From the NCBI GenBank assembly GCA_009760855.2, contig WPIO01000001.1, positions 15,797,001 to 15,861,000 on the forward strand: 64,000 bases of DNA, read 5' to 3'. Made by a program: the position numbers and the translations under genes. The notes under the pieces were generated by a model. It saw only the letters and a program-made list of their open reading frames with translations, made no database searches and was not told the origin of the DNA. Shown piece by piece: positions 23,568 to 39,500 of this stretch. Each line of letters opens with the position of its first letter. Position 1 is the first letter of the stretch. Origin of the DNA: Cristatella mucedo. Lineage: Eukaryota > Bryozoa > Phylactolaemata > Cristatellidae.

Positions 23568-26500
23568 TATTGGATTCAGGACTACTAGCCTGCTAAGTGC
23601 CTCGGAGTCTTTTGATCCAACCGACGAGCTGTTCCAGTCAGCACACAAAAGAGGCATCTAATAGGTACCTCTGCTGCTGGGCAATGAATAAATTACTAGA
23701 AGATGGAACTCCCTGCGAGATTTCATCCCTAACTTGATGAATGAAGATGCTTCTTTAGAGTTGCACATTAGGTCATTAGGTGCACTTGGTCTTGCATGGC
23801 AACAGTAGTAAGCAAAATTATGCACACAGTTGGCAATAACTAGCAAATATGACAAAAACAGGATCAACAATATTAAGCCGCATGCCGATGCCCTGTCGTC
23901 TTAATCCTTCATCCTTTCAGTAATCACAGTAAGCAACTCCTAGGCTATAAAAGCACCTACAAATTGATTGTTGTCTGTATTCTGGCGCTGTATACCAGCT
24001 GCTCCACAAGGGCAACGAAACTACTTGTCTATCATGTGGGCGAGTTGTCCAATGGGAGCACAGTCGAAGTCTGAGTAGTTCCACTGACACGGAATGATCA
24101 ACAACACAAATACAACGTAACAAGCAATAGTGAAGAGCATGTGTTGCTAAGGAAATTGTAAAAGAAGTGGAAGCAAAACGGTAGCAGCACAAAAACCTAC
24201 TTACTAGTTATCGGCAAACCGTAACTCGGAAGTCTAGGTGCCCTGTTCCAACTTATCGACGACTTATCGACTTCCAATTTATCGAAGCGACCTTTCACTA
24301 GAGGATCACATCAGCTCCACATACTTTCAGCTAAACAAAATTACCCAAATTCGGGTTTGCTTAGACAGGAATAGTACACCTAAATGGTGCATGCATTTGC
24401 AACATCCCGTCTCGATTTCTGAAACTCACTGCTTCCTGGTCTACAGAACTGTGCAATCACGTACTTGCAGTTGGTGCAAACTCTGCAGCTGGGCATTTCT
24501 GCCGTGAGCGTTGCATTTGCCACACCACACCACTACTTGCCCACCTGCACTGGCTCCCAATCAAGCAGCATATCTTCAAGGTACAAGAGACTTCAAGATT
24601 CTGTCACTCACTTTAAGGTCCCTTCTTTCTCTGGGTCCAGCCTACCTATCAGAACTACCCACATCAGGCTAGGCATTGTATCATGCCATTTTCTGAATCG
24701 AATCGTCTGGCTACACCTCGTACAAACCACAAATCTGATAAAGACCGTGCCTTTAGTTTGTATGCTCCCATAGCCAGGAACTCACAGCCGCCTGGTGTCA
24801 CGGCATCTGACTTGACAACATTGAATAAAGCTATTTGTCACCTATTTGTCAAGCATTAAGTAGGTCCTTGATATTCGTTCTTTATGTGCTTATTCGTGCT
24901 GACACTGGGCATACTGCCACTAACCATATTTGCATGCTGACCCTGTGCATATCATCTCTAACCATGTTATGCTTGTTGACATTGAGCATGCTACCACTAA
25001 TAATTTGATCATGCTTCCTTTATAGCAAATGTAAATTGCCTAGAAAAAGATTCAGTTCTGGAGGGCATTATACAAATGTATTATTACTATTTTTATTATT
25101 AAATAGCTAGAAAAGATGTATCCCAGTATCAGCAGCAGAAGCAAAACTGAAGTCATCACTCTGTATGGTTTGGTCGAGTTATTTGGCATTTGCCACAACA
25201 GGTAGTTCTCACTGCATATCCTCAATATCACAACCTATATATGCAACATAACTGTGCAAAGTGAACATCCAAGAAGATTCATTCATGGCAATCGAGAGGG
25301 TTGAACATGGCAGAGGTTGCAACAGTTGTACAATGGGTAGCAACAGCAGTCGTACCTCGTCCCAGTGACCTGTATCAACATGCAGCTTTAGCAAGGCCTG
25401 ATTATTGCCCATCTTGGTTAGTATCTCGGCAGCATATACATATTGGTCTAGTTTCTGCAGAAACTGCGCACATCGAGCAAGTGCCTCGCGATCAGCCCTG
25501 TCCAGCTTTCGTCCAACCTCCACCAGCCTTCAAAGCACAACACTCCGGATCACAATTGCTCCAATTGCACGATCAAGCAATGCGACGATTTAAGCAGTAT
25601 TACTAACACGAACATTGCAGGAGCTGAAATAATAGCTTGCCTCTGGCTCACTTAAAGGAGCCAGAACAGCAGCAGAGACATACTCACATATCAGGCCAGC
25701 CATTTTCACCCATGATGTCGATGGCTTTAATATACTCTCCGGCCGCAATGTACATATCGGCAGCAACACGCGGCTCGTTACTGCTCTTTGCCCAATCAGC
25801 CTGCTTCGTGATCAGCAGTTTCTTGTCGCCCGTGTCACCGGCTGCGATGTAGTCCTATGGGGAGGACAAAAAGCATACATTCAGACCCTTGGCCACAATA
25901 AAGTACCTTTATCATGTAAATGCACATACAGCAATTGTGATCTCGATATAGGCATTTGTTGGCCGAGCCAAACTGTGGGCAAGCAGACGGGTTGTCCGAT
26001 CATTGGCTGCCTAAACGACTAGGGGCAAACTAAGCGATATCAAACTGGTGCAACACTTGCTGTACTCTAGCTTGTTGTTCCACCATCTTTATCAAGCTGT
26101 TCTATACTCTCTTTGTGCAAATAGCAGCCACATGTCACACACGGTTTGAAGACTGCAGGTGAACTAAAGCAAAGAATGCAATGTAAATAGATAATGAATT
26201 TTAAATGATAAAGAGTAAAGCAGTACAATAAAATCGGTTCCCAAAAAAGGTGTGGAGACTTTACCAAGCAACGATTGCACCATTAGATAGGAAGGAAGCT
26301 ATCCTAAAGCCACATCCTGATGCCATAATGCACGAGAGCTTGGCCACGGGCATCACAGACCGAACAGGTTGAGTCACCTTGGCAAATTCAAACATCCTCA
26401 GGTCGGTGAACATGGTCATGGCTCGCTGGTCCTGATTGGCTCTCTTGTACAGCTTGGCCGCTTCTTGGAACTTGCCCTGATATGCATAGACGTCAGCCAG

Positions 26501-26842
26501 AAAAACCTGCATATCACTTTCTCCACGTTTTCTTCTTTCCTATGAAAAAAAACTTCACAGATCAAGTAGTGAAACGACATATGCCAACTATACCCTTCGG
26601 GGTCCACTACAGCATTATAATATTAGGCTGAAACAAGACACTATCAGGGCAAATCCACAAAGCCAAATGCATACAACTTGATAGTGGTCTCACTTTAGAA
26701 GCAAGTCAGTTTTTAAGAATCGGTGTATTGCAGAAGTAATAACAATGTATCACCTCATATTAACGACCGTGCCGCATGCACAGCCTATTATGTTTTCATT
26801 GCGGTGCGATTGTTCAAAGCCAAGCACACGCTAAGCATATTT

Positions 26843-26908
<66 letters not shown>

Positions 26909-27395
26909 GTGTGCGTGCATGCATGTATGCATACAAACAAAGACGGTTTGTGACTAAAAGCACTGAAACTGAAAGAAACAGAGTAGCATGGCAGCAATTG
27001 GCCGCGTTTGCAGCACCTCAATGTTGCTGATCAGCTCCAGATACCGTAGGTTGCGTGTGCGCATGAACGATTTCTTTGCCACTTCAAATTCCAGGCCTTC
27101 CAATGCAGCATTAGCCAGAGCATCCCAGTCACCTTCTGTTACTCCAAGGCAGGCAATTTTGTAAGCATCTCTGGTAACGAATAAAACAACTTTCAAGCGA
27201 TGTGAGATCGATGTGAAAACGGAAAACATTGCTGATCACAACAACAATTCATTGCATTTTATCAAAAGTAAAAATTACTTGGCTCTTTAAATGGGAGATG
27301 TGGCAGAACAATTACCTATGATCTAATTCTATAACAACTATTTGAAGCCTGCATATGCATATTGACCACTTACACTGCAAGTGACACGAGTCAGG

Positions 27396-27449
<54 letters not shown>

Positions 27450-27474
27450 TATACATACATACACATACATATAC

Positions 27475-27518
<44 letters not shown>

Positions 27519-30500
27519 GATAGTCCACAATCATAGCAATATGCTAACGAGATTTCTCATCAACAAATGCGAGTCATAAAGCATTAATGTAATATGTCTT
27601 ATAAATGCAGGATGCCTTTTAATGCAATGTAATGTATTTAATGTAATGAATAGAACAATTTAGCCTATTTGACAGCAGTCTTCATTTTCAGAATGACCCA
27701 AATCGCATAACCATCTTAAATGGATTGTGAGGGGAAACATTAACTGCCACTGCTGCCATAGAAATCTGGGGACAGTGCCTGGTACAGACTAGAATTCCTC
27801 TCTATTCCACTAAATTAATGTGGAAATCAAACACTAGCCCTGCTCAGTCAGTGGGGTTCTTAATATCTGTAGAACATGCTTGATAAAGTAGCTCTTGAAA
27901 TAGTACTTCGTCAAAAATCCCACCAAAAACACATGCTTCATCAGACAACAATCTCCGAGGTATTCTTTCAAGCAACACATTCAAATGTCGGCAAGCCAAA
28001 ACCCGGAAAATGAGCCGCCATGTTCCCAGATTCTCAACCTGTCATTCATAAGATGAAAATATATTTTCGAATGCCACAGTCAATATAACCAAGGGTATCA
28101 GAAGAATTTAGCTGGGTGCTTGAATTACTCACCTGTACTGTTTTTTCTCAAGGTATTGGTACATTGGAGCAGACTGTGGCACCTCGACCGTTGTCATTGC
28201 GTATACATTTAAGCAAAAAATCTTGGACCCAGTAAAGCCGACAACAAAACCCTACAAAACATTCGAACTGGAAGTAAATAAGCACTGCCGCACGTGCAAA
28301 AAACAAATGCTGTACGACAGCAAAAGTATCTCTATTATACACTAGGTCATTTTTCCCATCTTAGGTCAGAGTCTAAATTATGCTTAAATACTATAGCTGC
28401 ACATTCAAATATTTTTGTTGCTTTACACCATTATATTTATTTTGAAGCCAACTAGGTCAACACTATTAAAAATAATAATAAGAATAACAATATTAAGACA
28501 TTTTTATAGTGCCCTAAGAGAACTTAATCTCTTTCTAGGCACTATACATACACTGGAAAGAAATCTAACCTCCAACGGTAAGCATGCTATTAATTCTGTC
28601 ATGTGGTGAATATTCTGTGTATCCTATACCTGGATCAGAAACATGAAAATTGGAGTTCTAGTGCTAATATTCATAGCCCAACACTTGAATACAGCAAACT
28701 GTATCTACAAAAAGTAATTATACCATAATATCAATGCAGCAAGGCTATTAGGAGTGCTCTTCCGTGAGGCTTAGCACAAATGGAGAACAGCAAAAGACCA
28801 AGAGTTGACCCACGTGAAACTCTGCATGTGACTGGTCTGCTGAATGAGACGTGACCATAAGTCAATATGGATTGAACACGATTGGACAAATACATCTCGA
28901 ACCATGCAAGAGCCCCGTCTGCCAGACATATCTTTGCTCTCAATCGTTACAGTAGGATATCGTGATCAATAGTGTCAAACACAGCACATAGATCGAGCAG
29001 GACCAGGGCAGTGACGTTACCATCATCGTTACTGATTAGGATGTCGTTGGTCACAAGTAAGAGTGCAGCTTCAGTGGCATGGTGTCACTTGAATCCCTAC
29101 AGGTGGAGTTTTTCTGATAATTTATTCTTGCCAATTGTCTTCCACTTCAGCTGCTTAGAGACAGATCTTTTCGACAATCTTGGAAAAAAGAAGGGGGCCT
29201 AAAGGGCGATAATTTCCATGGACCGACCCAAAATCCAGTCCAGGCTTTACTAGAATCAGTCAAACGATGGCCGATTTGAAAGACTTTGGAATAATCCCTG
29301 TACACAGTGAAGCCTTAATAACCTGAAAATTGGCTGGACTAAGTGGTTACACAAGTGACGACCAAGGAAATGGTGGTATAGGGTCTGCAAATGGCTAGCG
29401 TTTCTAGTTTTTACTGGCCTTAAATTTCTCATGAGAGGTTTCAGGTTGCGACTCCAGGCTTGCATTCGGCAGAGGTGGCGGCATATAGGTACAAAAGAAT
29501 GTGATATTTTAAAGAAGAAGGAAATCTGATCAGCCATAGCTAATACCCAGGCGAATAGACACCATAGTCTTATGAAGCAAATAATTCAACTTCTTGCCAA
29601 TTGGACCAGAGTCTGACTGGTCAGACTGAAGTTTGTGTATGAAAAAAAGCATAGGCATTTCTAAGCTTCCTGTGGTGGACACTAGAGTAATCTGTGTACC
29701 TGGCAAGATCGATGTCCGAACCAAACTTCTTAACAGGATATTCAAGCCTGCGCTTTAAACTGAGCATTTTTAGTAAATAAAAACATCTCTTGGACTCCGT
29801 AAGTGAGCAGTCTTTAGCAGAGCATGCTCGCCGAGAGCATTCTTGAATTTTGAATTCATTGCATCATTAAGAGTATCAAGGCTATTGGGAGAGTCAGGAA
29901 GCAAATCAAGAGGACCTGTGCTGCTTGCTCAAACACTGCTATTGCAGACACTATGAATGGTAGAACTAGCTTAAAACTCGTGAAAAATGGGGCTCGAAGT
30001 AAATATACCAGCTGAATTTCAACGGGAGGTAATATATACTGTTGCATCATAGAAACAACTTTAAAAGCACGACTTCGAAATAGTACCATTTATATCTCCG
30101 CAGACTCCGATCTTCCATCTTCTTTTCAGATTGATATAAATGGCAGTGACAGAGTAATTATTAACTGACATAATTGCAATTAGGTGTTCATTATAGTAAG
30201 ATGCTAACACTTAACGACCAAGGTAGTGGCTGTGTATGGTAGCTGCTAATGCTTTTCTGCTGCTATATAAAGTAAATAATGCTGCTGTGTCATCTGACGT
30301 TTACTGTTTTACACTAGTGTACATAATACCTTTACTTACTAGTGCCCCTCCATGTGGCATAGACTCTGCAGGATTCGATATTAACACGATATAAATTCCA
30401 CAAGAGATTCTCAACTTGCTTACCAATCTTTGGGCATTCAACTGTAGTTTCGGGTGCAAAAAATAAAGCCTGGCGATAGACAGAGTTGCCCACGAATGCC

Positions 30501-33500
30501 AATTAAACCAAAAGGCATGGAATAACGCATACTTGCAAATGTCAGACTCGTCATGCAGTTTGTTAGGCATAGCTACATAGGGTGTGGATCGCCGGTAGAC
30601 ATCAATGGTCCTTAGCAGGGTTGTCATTACCTGCATTTTCTGTTGATGAACAGGAAAGTTGTTTGCTTTGATACTCAGGATTCCCGAGCCACTGAAGCAA
30701 AGCATGTCTTCACAATAAGCATTCCATGCAACACTGTTTGCATTAGGCTCCTACAATGTCGAAAGAGTAATACACGTGCCGTTGCAGTCAAGTGATCACG
30801 GTCACAACCATTTAAAGTTCTGTGCCACCACGTACTACCTACCTGGAACAACAGCTCCTTGCTATTGACGTCATATACTAAGCACGTGTTGTGCTCGTCG
30901 ACAACTGCTATCTTAGAGCGAGTGGAGTCTATATCGAGACAACGGACTGAGGTGTTCTGCTTGAGTAACAGCACTGGAAACGGATTGTCCACAAACACCT
31001 TGACAATCTACAACATAGACAGGTGCTAGTAAAAGAGGAGTGCCTGGCCAGCAAATTAATCAGGCAGTTGTCAGTGGAGAAAATGTATGCGGTAGATATG
31101 CCAACTGAATTGGGAACTAAAATGTAGAGCACAGCAACCAACACGTTTGTGGAATCTCAATCTCAAGGATTGACATGAGATTTTAACTTTGGCACCACGT
31201 CAGAGAAGGAAGCAGACTTGAGAGCCAATGAAGAGGCACTGAACACACGTCAAAAACGCACCCTTTTTACTCCCCAGCAACAATGACAATAGCAAGCCAG
31301 CACATAATTAATCATGAGTGCTAGTGTAGGAAGTCAAAAGGCATAGTGCTAGGCTGCAGCCAGTTATCAATAACCAACATCTCAACATAGGAACAATTAT
31401 CCCGATACAAACTACCATAGTACAACATGTTGTAGCGATCTCAACCAGATCAATGAGCACTTATACCTGACCATTCTTAAGTCCAACCAGTAGTCCCTCT
31501 CTGCCAGTGGGACCACCGATTACTTTTATGTAGCGAATGAGCGATTCCATAATCCATTCTCTTTCCTTATTTCCTTGGAAACTCAAACATTGCAGCTTCT
31601 TTTCCTGCGAATGAAAATATTGTACCTACCTCGTTTTTCAAGTGACCACACACCCATGCACATTGCCTGAGCAAAAGCCAAAGCAAAATTCAGGTCTGAA
31701 ATGTATAGACAATCTCACCTGGCACAAGACAATGTTTTGTGCCGTTACCACCAGAAGGTTGCAATCGAGCTTCTTTACTACTTTTTCCTTTATTCTATAG
31801 TGCATGTCGGCAGCATCTTCAGAGTATAGCTCATATATGACAATTTTATCTGGTAGTTGTACCTGTTCCGGAGATGTAGATGATGGCAAATGTCACAGAA
31901 GTTATGCCAGCATTCAAGCATCTAAGCACACAAAAAAGCACACTTACCGCAAGACGATTTCTGTAGATGGCAATTTTCTTCACCAGGTCTCTGCATCTGA
32001 TACGCACTTTTTGCTCAGTTATGAGGTGCTGGATGATGACGTCGGTCATATTGTCTCGGTATGCATACCGGTCTTTATATAGACCATGCACAGTGCTGAA
32101 GATGATTTGGTAGTAAGCCACGGTTCCATCTTGGCAGCCGACAGCCTAATAAAGTGCGTATGACACCTTAATATTGCTCTCTTGCATAGTGCCACAAGAC
32201 TTAATCTCCCATCAGCTTGATCCATATTAAGAATTGCTAGACATTTTTTTTGGCCTCAACTGCCGCAGTTTGCACAAAGGTGCTGGAAGGCATGTGCATC
32301 GATCGATCGGCATATGATCGACTACAGTGAAGTCCCAACAACAACGAAACTGAAACTGGTAACAGATAGAAGTGTGACAGTACTCAGGTCGTGGTTAGAC
32401 TTAAATAATGCTTATACCTCGGAAAAGGATCTGAATGATGACCTAGTTGAACGGACTTTTAAAGTACCCAAGAAATAAAGTAGCACGAAGAGTTATGGGT
32501 GTCGACCTTCATCAAGTGGAATCTGAGACTGCAAGGATTAATGACCATCTGAGCAAGAGCGATTCGGGGGACAACTCTGAAGTGCCCTGCAGTGACCTAA
32601 GCTCAATGAGGACCATAACATATTATCGATTCACACCCAGCCATGCAATTTGAATTTTCATTTTTTAACCTTTATGGATCCACTGTAGGCAAGTAATTAA
32701 ACTATGCCGACGTTTTGAAAGCGTGACATTGCCTACCGAGTACAGAACAGTGAACTCGAGCATTTAGATAGTCCTTTAATTGGTTCTGCACTCAAAATAA
32801 TAATAATAATAATAATAATAATTCACTTGATAAAGCGCCCTCAGAGAACTTAATCTCTCTCTAGGCGCTTTACATTTGCTGTAAAGTGAAATGCAATTGA
32901 ATGGTAAGTAAAATCATGCTTGAAAAACAAACGAAATGAATAATATGGTTAGGGGTGACATGCACAGGGTCAGCATGCAAATGTGGTTAGTGGCAGCATG
33001 CACAGTGTCAGCACGCATAAGCACATCAAGGACGAAGCACAGGGACCCACTAAATGCTGTCCTAAATAGGTGTGTTTTTAGGTTCCTTTTAAATGTGGTC
33101 AGGTCAGGGGATAATAATAATAATATTGCACTTGATAAAGCGCCCTCAGAGAACTTAATCTCTTTCTAGGCGCTTTACATTTGCTGCAAAGTGATACGCA
33201 ATAGAATAGTAAGTAAAATCATGCTTGAAAAACAAACAAAATGAATAACATGGTTAGGGGTTACATGCACTGGGTCAGCATGCAAATGTTCTGACACAGG
33301 TCGGGAGGGAGTTCCAGGCTTTGGGAGAAAAGGCAGGATTATGCCATGCTTATGCTTGGCAGGTGAAGTCGAAAGGTAAAGGATAAGTCGCCTAACCAGT
33401 AATCAAATAGTACTATGATTGAACTGCTCTTAGTCACTAAGTTTGCTACCCAAGCCCTCTGTGAAAAAGTAGCTTATTCAGAAGCCTCATTTATGTTGCA

Positions 33501-36500
33501 GCAGAAAAACCTTAGTGGCTATCACTCACAGTGGGCAATAAAGGATTAGCTACTGCAAGACTTGAACACATGACCTTTGTTGTTAAGAGCTAGCATCATA
33601 TAACTGAGCTAAGACCCAGTGGCTGTACAATTTCGAGCCCTGAATTCTCAAGCTCTCACAGCACATGTAAAAACCTGAAAATTTTTGCATGAGATAAAAA
33701 GAGGTCTTGTCCTACTTTACTGCAAATGCCGGCATGAAGAGCTTGCGAGATATCCAGTGTTGACCACGAGCCAGTGGGTACAGGTATCCAACGGTTTCTC
33801 TGAGATCATATATGTAACTCAGCAAGCATGCAACTCAGTAAGCTCGCGGTAAAAGAAAAAGATCCTTCGGATGTTTCAGAAATGGGTTTTTTGCTGGGCT
33901 ACACAAATCATTTACATGTCAATGGTTTTTTCCACCACCAGCACATTCGATGATGGGCAGCATGGCAGAACATGCCCACCGGGATTCGGGTGAAGAACAC
34001 ATCTATTTACAGTTTCTTTTTCTCAACCATATTCTTAGACCACGAACTTACATCCTTGTTGTGATACACTACCAGTAATAATGCTATCTTTGTCCTTGCT
34101 AGTGCACATATCCTAAATTAGTGATTTGCCGATAGCACTATGCAGCACACCAATCTAGGGCTCGTAGCTTCATGCGCTGTGCAACATCAGCATTACCTAG
34201 CCAGTAATCCCAAGACCACGGAACTATAGAGTTGCATGAATTCATTTAACACATAACTTTGCTGTGCATCAAAGCATGAACTAGATTTTAAATAAATACG
34301 TTACCACAAAGTTTGAGTCTGGTTTCACTTTGGCACACCAAACCCACGAGGATTGTTCACCAATGACTCCTAGCTTGACACCTTCCTTTGTATGAAGTGA
34401 CACCTTCTGATCAGAGCCACCAGAAATCAAAAACTCTCCTTTCGGAAACCAGCTTATATTGCACGGATCATAGGACAATTGCCGGTCCTTGCCGATCTGC
34501 AAATTAAAAATCTATATAAAGTATTTTTGATTACATAAATAAAAATCAACATAAACAACAGACGAGATGCCAGTCTAGATGACTACCAGGAGGATTGTCA
34601 GTACATCTGTACTCCAACACCGAATAGTTGTTTTTGTTAAGAGCCACGGACAGGTACTACCACAAAAAATAATCTTTCCTCAGAAAACGCCAACTTCTAA
34701 GGCAAAAAAGATAAAAATCTGTTGCTGGCTCAAGGATGATATGGCATAAATTAATGTTACTGTTCAAGTTACCAAGTCCTAAAAATAATTTTAATCATGG
34801 ACTGCAGTACATATCTAGGTTGCATGCAAATGGCCGCATGTAAAACACTGTTTAAAAATGAATTCACAAGAAGCTTGAATTTGCGATTAATGATACAAAA
34901 AGAAGCTCCATAAAAACAGATTCTATCATGCCAGGCACATGCACGGTGCATTATGAGCCACACCTGCTTTCCAGAGAGTTGGTAGAATGAGAGAACTTGA
35001 CCCCAGTCGGCTACAGCAAGGACGTCATAAGCATCCTCCCTGTCAAACACAATAAATAACAAGAATAATAACATGACATTTGCATTAAAATCTAACAGAA
35101 CTAAATTTCATTATAGGCTGTGCAGATTACGTAAAGCAAGCATATCTGTACAGATAAGAACACAAAGGACAATTAACACGAGCCCAGAGAATGCTGTGAG
35201 GAAAAGGTGCATTTTTAGCTTCCTTTTAAACGTCGTCAAGTCATGATGCCGTGACAGCAGTTGGAAGTGCACTTCGGGCATTGGTAGCATATGAACTAAA
35301 GGCATGGTCTACGAAGGATTTGAGTTTGGTTAGAGGCACAGCTAAACCATCTGAGTCAAAAGAGTGGGTAGTACGATAACTAGCCTGATTAGGAAGTAGT
35401 TCGGATAGGTTGGCCGGAGCAAGAGAATGATGGTAACCTAAAAGTAAATGACACAACCTTAAAGTCGATATGCTGATTGATGGGGTGCAGTGCAGATCGC
35501 TGTTTGAGGGGTGCAGTGCAAATCGGGGAGAAGTAGTTCAATATTGCAGTTTCGATGTTCACCGCAGGAAACCTAGCTACAGAATTTTGCAACACCTTAT
35601 TGCATAGGCAGGAAGACCTGCAAGTATTGAGTTAAAGAAGTCTAGATGAAATGTCAGAAATGCAGGGTTCAGCTTGGATGTGGAATCCCTGTCTAAGCAG
35701 GCTCAAAGTTGTGCAATGTTATGCAGCTAAAATTAGGCAGACTTGAAAGTTGAGCCATTCGGTAATCTAGTAAAAGGTCACTTTGGAACATGACACCCAC
35801 ATTTCATGCAGATGCTACAGCTTATGTGCTGGCTGAGCCCATTTTGAGAGACAGGTTTTCTCATTTCTGAGTAACTCAATGTGTGCCCATAACTAGTAGA
35901 TTAGTTTTACCGTCATTTAATTTGAAAAAAATTGCTCCCATATGGGTATACGTGTCAGCAATACATGCTGCAGGGGTGTTGAGAGAGTTCGACATGTTGC
36001 AGATATGTTGTACATGTTGTAGTTCGACATGTTGTAGTTCGACATGTTTCAGAAGGGTGCGTCATATTATATTATATAAATCATATTATATAAAAAGTGT
36101 CATCCTTTGCAAACTTCACTGGTCCACTTGATAATACAGTTTCTTACTGATAAATTGCTTGCACGTATGGAAACCATGTTTTTAAACTGCATAGGTTAGC
36201 AAAAAGCAAAAATAAATGCAGTCAAAATTGGGCACATGTCCAACAGCTTAGAACGGTATACAAGCTAGCATGATCTAGAGTAGCCCACTACAGCCTTAAA
36301 TTAAGGACATTCAGAAGAGATGTTGGAGTTATCTCCTTGCAACAGGGTAGTGATAGCCCAGGAGATAAGGTGCTAGCTCTTCGCGAACGGGGTCGTGGGT
36401 TCGAATACTGCAGTGGGCGATCCTTTATTGCCAAGTAGTGGTGATAGCCGCTAAGGCTCTTCTGCTGCTATATAAATGAGGCTGTTAAATAGCTAATAAC

Positions 36501-39500
36501 CGAGGGTTTATGCCCCTGCAGATTTAACCGATAATGGAATGCTATGTAGTTGTAGTAATTAGCCTTTGAAGAAAAAGAGAGTAGGCTTAAAAACAGTAAT
36601 GTTCAACGATGCTAACTCCGCATCGATAGCAGTGAAAGCAAGCTGTGTCCGACAAGAAGTTGTCACGTCGAGAATCGGACACCTACTTTGATGGGCTCCA
36701 TTCAATTGACCATATTGGCGATAGCGCTCCACCAGGCCTTTCTATTTTCACTTTCTCTTCGCCATTCTAGACGAGCGAAATGTGAAAATGCAGCCCAAGC
36801 ACTGATGAGCAGCAGCAGCAGCCGGCCCCAAATGAAATTTGGCCACTGAATTAGCTGAATGTGAGGGAATGCCAGCGGAATACCTTGCCTCGGATGCTCA
36901 CAGCACCGGAAAACATTCCGACGGCCAGATACTGGCCATCGTTGGTCCAGCTGCAGCAGGTCACTCGGCTGGTCACTTTGTGCTTCACCACAGATTTCTG
37001 CTCCGGTGACCACAAGCCTTAAGCAGTAGCCAGGAGGCATTTGGTTAACAGAGCTGACCGAGAATGCATTGGCACATGCATAAACGTAAAAGACAAAAGC
37101 CTTTTGCTCATCTCGTGGCCGCATGCCTTACCGAAATCCGTAATCGCACAGCTTGCCAGCTGGTGTGTGACAGGATTATAAGCCAGGCACTGGATTGCAT
37201 CAGTGTGACTACAAAATGGCAAGCGAGTATACCAACCAAGCAAGCAAGAGCTAACAATTGCACAGGTGCTCAGGACCTGCACACTCTTTAAGGAGTAATT
37301 CCTTATGGCAAGTCGGTGTGTGTCGCTTGCTCAGCTCAAGAATGCAGAAACTTCCGTAATGCAGCAGAATAGTTTAAGAGCAATGCCTCATAAGGTCACA
37401 CGTGATAAGATAAAGCACATCTAAACAAAACAAAAGAGCAAGACGTATGACCCTGGGTATTAGCCGAGGAGTTATCTGCTCGTGCTTCACCGCCCAGGGC
37501 GTGGGCGGTGAAGTCCTGCATAAGACTGTAGCGGCCATCTTCCAGCTCAGCTTAACCACAAGTTTCTGTACCGCCTTTCGCTGCAGTCAGCACTCCGGCT
37601 CCCTCAGCCAGAAACAGGAATGACGAACTTGCTGTCCATCCATCACCCAGCAGGCCTCCTAGCTGACACAAGCGATCGCTAGCCTCGGTTAGTCACTCCA
37701 AACATGGGCGGCAGCTGGCTGACCGTCTGACTGACTGGCTCCTTACTCCCTTCTCTACAGGTGTACGAGCTGGACGGCCTCTCATCCGAACTCAATCTTC
37801 TTCTTGCTCTCTGCATTTACAACGTTGGTATTAAATGATGATTCTGTCTCAGATCATCATCTTACCCATCCGAAGTACAGCACATCCTAACAAGATAATC
37901 CTTAATATTCTGCTGTAAGAAGGGTGACAGCCATAAAGGCTCTTCTACTGCTATATAAACAATGCTGTTTAATCAGCTAACCTTAACTTTACTTTTATAA
38001 TTAGTAACTGCATAGACGATACATCGAACTAAGACTGGGGCATCAAACCAAGGAAATCATCAGCATGGCTAGAAATGAAATCCGACAGATTGCAACTTAG
38101 TAAAGGATGGAAAGTAGGAATTAAGTGAACCAGAAAGAGTGTACAATAATATTAATAATAATAATATGTTTGTATAGCACCTCAGAAAACTTAATCTCTC
38201 TCTAGGCACTTTAAAGATGCTGCATATAAAGCATTACCAAATGTTTGGTGGTAACATCCACGAAACAGCAAGCATAGTGTAAGCAGGTGCACATGAAAGA
38301 CGAATTCCAAAGACCCACCGAATGCTGTAATTAACAGGTGCATTTTAAGCTTCTTTTAAATGTCGTCTTGTCAGAGGACGTTGTGACAAGCGTCGGTTGT
38401 GAGTTCTGGGCTTTGTGAGCATAGGAACTAAAGGCACAGCATCCGGCAGTTTTGAGGTGCGTACGAGGTATGGCTAAATGAATCGAGTCTGAAAAGCAGG
38501 TAGTACGATTCTTCTCCTAGTGGGGAAGTAATTCTGATAGGTAGGCTGGAGCCAGAAAAATAGCATAGTTCAAATAAAGAAGTGGCTGGTATGGACAGGG
38601 AGCTGTTTCCTTAGATAAGAATACACAGCAGGCTGGAGCCAGAAAAAATAGCATAGTTCAAATAAAGAAGTGGATGGTATGGACAGGGAGCTGTTTCCTT
38701 AGATAAGAATACACAGCATAACAAGAATCATTCACAACGCATGAAATTATGCAATTGGTTAGGCCAAGCATTCCAGTATGTACATGTTCGTGAGATCATT
38801 TAATTGCCGACTCTGCGCACTCTTTAGTCCGTAGCAAGGTAATTATTCCAATCTAATCCTAATTTGGTTCGATGAAAATGCTCCTAGATTTAAGAGAGTT
38901 TGTGGCATTCGCAAGCTAGTCAAGCATTCAGTTGGCACAGTTTGACTCCATCATACAGCACTGCAACCTTCCTCATGGCCCTGTGGGCATGCGTTGGTGG
39001 TAGTGCAACGTCACTGCTTGTTCTGGATCCTTGAACAGTATGCAACATGCAATTTTACAGGCTGCCCTAAAACCACAATTGGCTCAAGTTCCACAACAAG
39101 TGAACCAAAATCCCTTGACCATAGCAGCTGCTTCTGGATTTTTGGTTCTCTTTGAGAAACCAGGTTAGAATTCAAAGAATATAATGGACAATCAGCCATT
39201 TCCCTTTCTTACCACCACCGGAATTACACCCCTAAGAAGCATGCGAGTGCCACGGGAATGTAAACATGATACTTGATCGGTTAAGATTGCTACTTCCTTT
39301 TCAGCCTTTAGTTTACTTTTAGTACCTTCCTCATTCACGTGGGCACATAATCCCCACTCCTACATTTATCTTTCACTCTGTCTCTTGCATCTCTCTCCCC
39401 TCTCTCTTTCTGGATCTCTCTCTCTCTCTCCCTCTCTCTCTCTCTTTCTGCTGCTCTTACTCTCAAATTTAAGGCAGACTGGCAGAAACACTAAATCGAG

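Noticed and set aside
26776-27030. Open frames encoding long Cys-Val or His-Thr repeats
   Set aside because: They are translations of the (GT)n/(CA)n microsatellite, not a protein.
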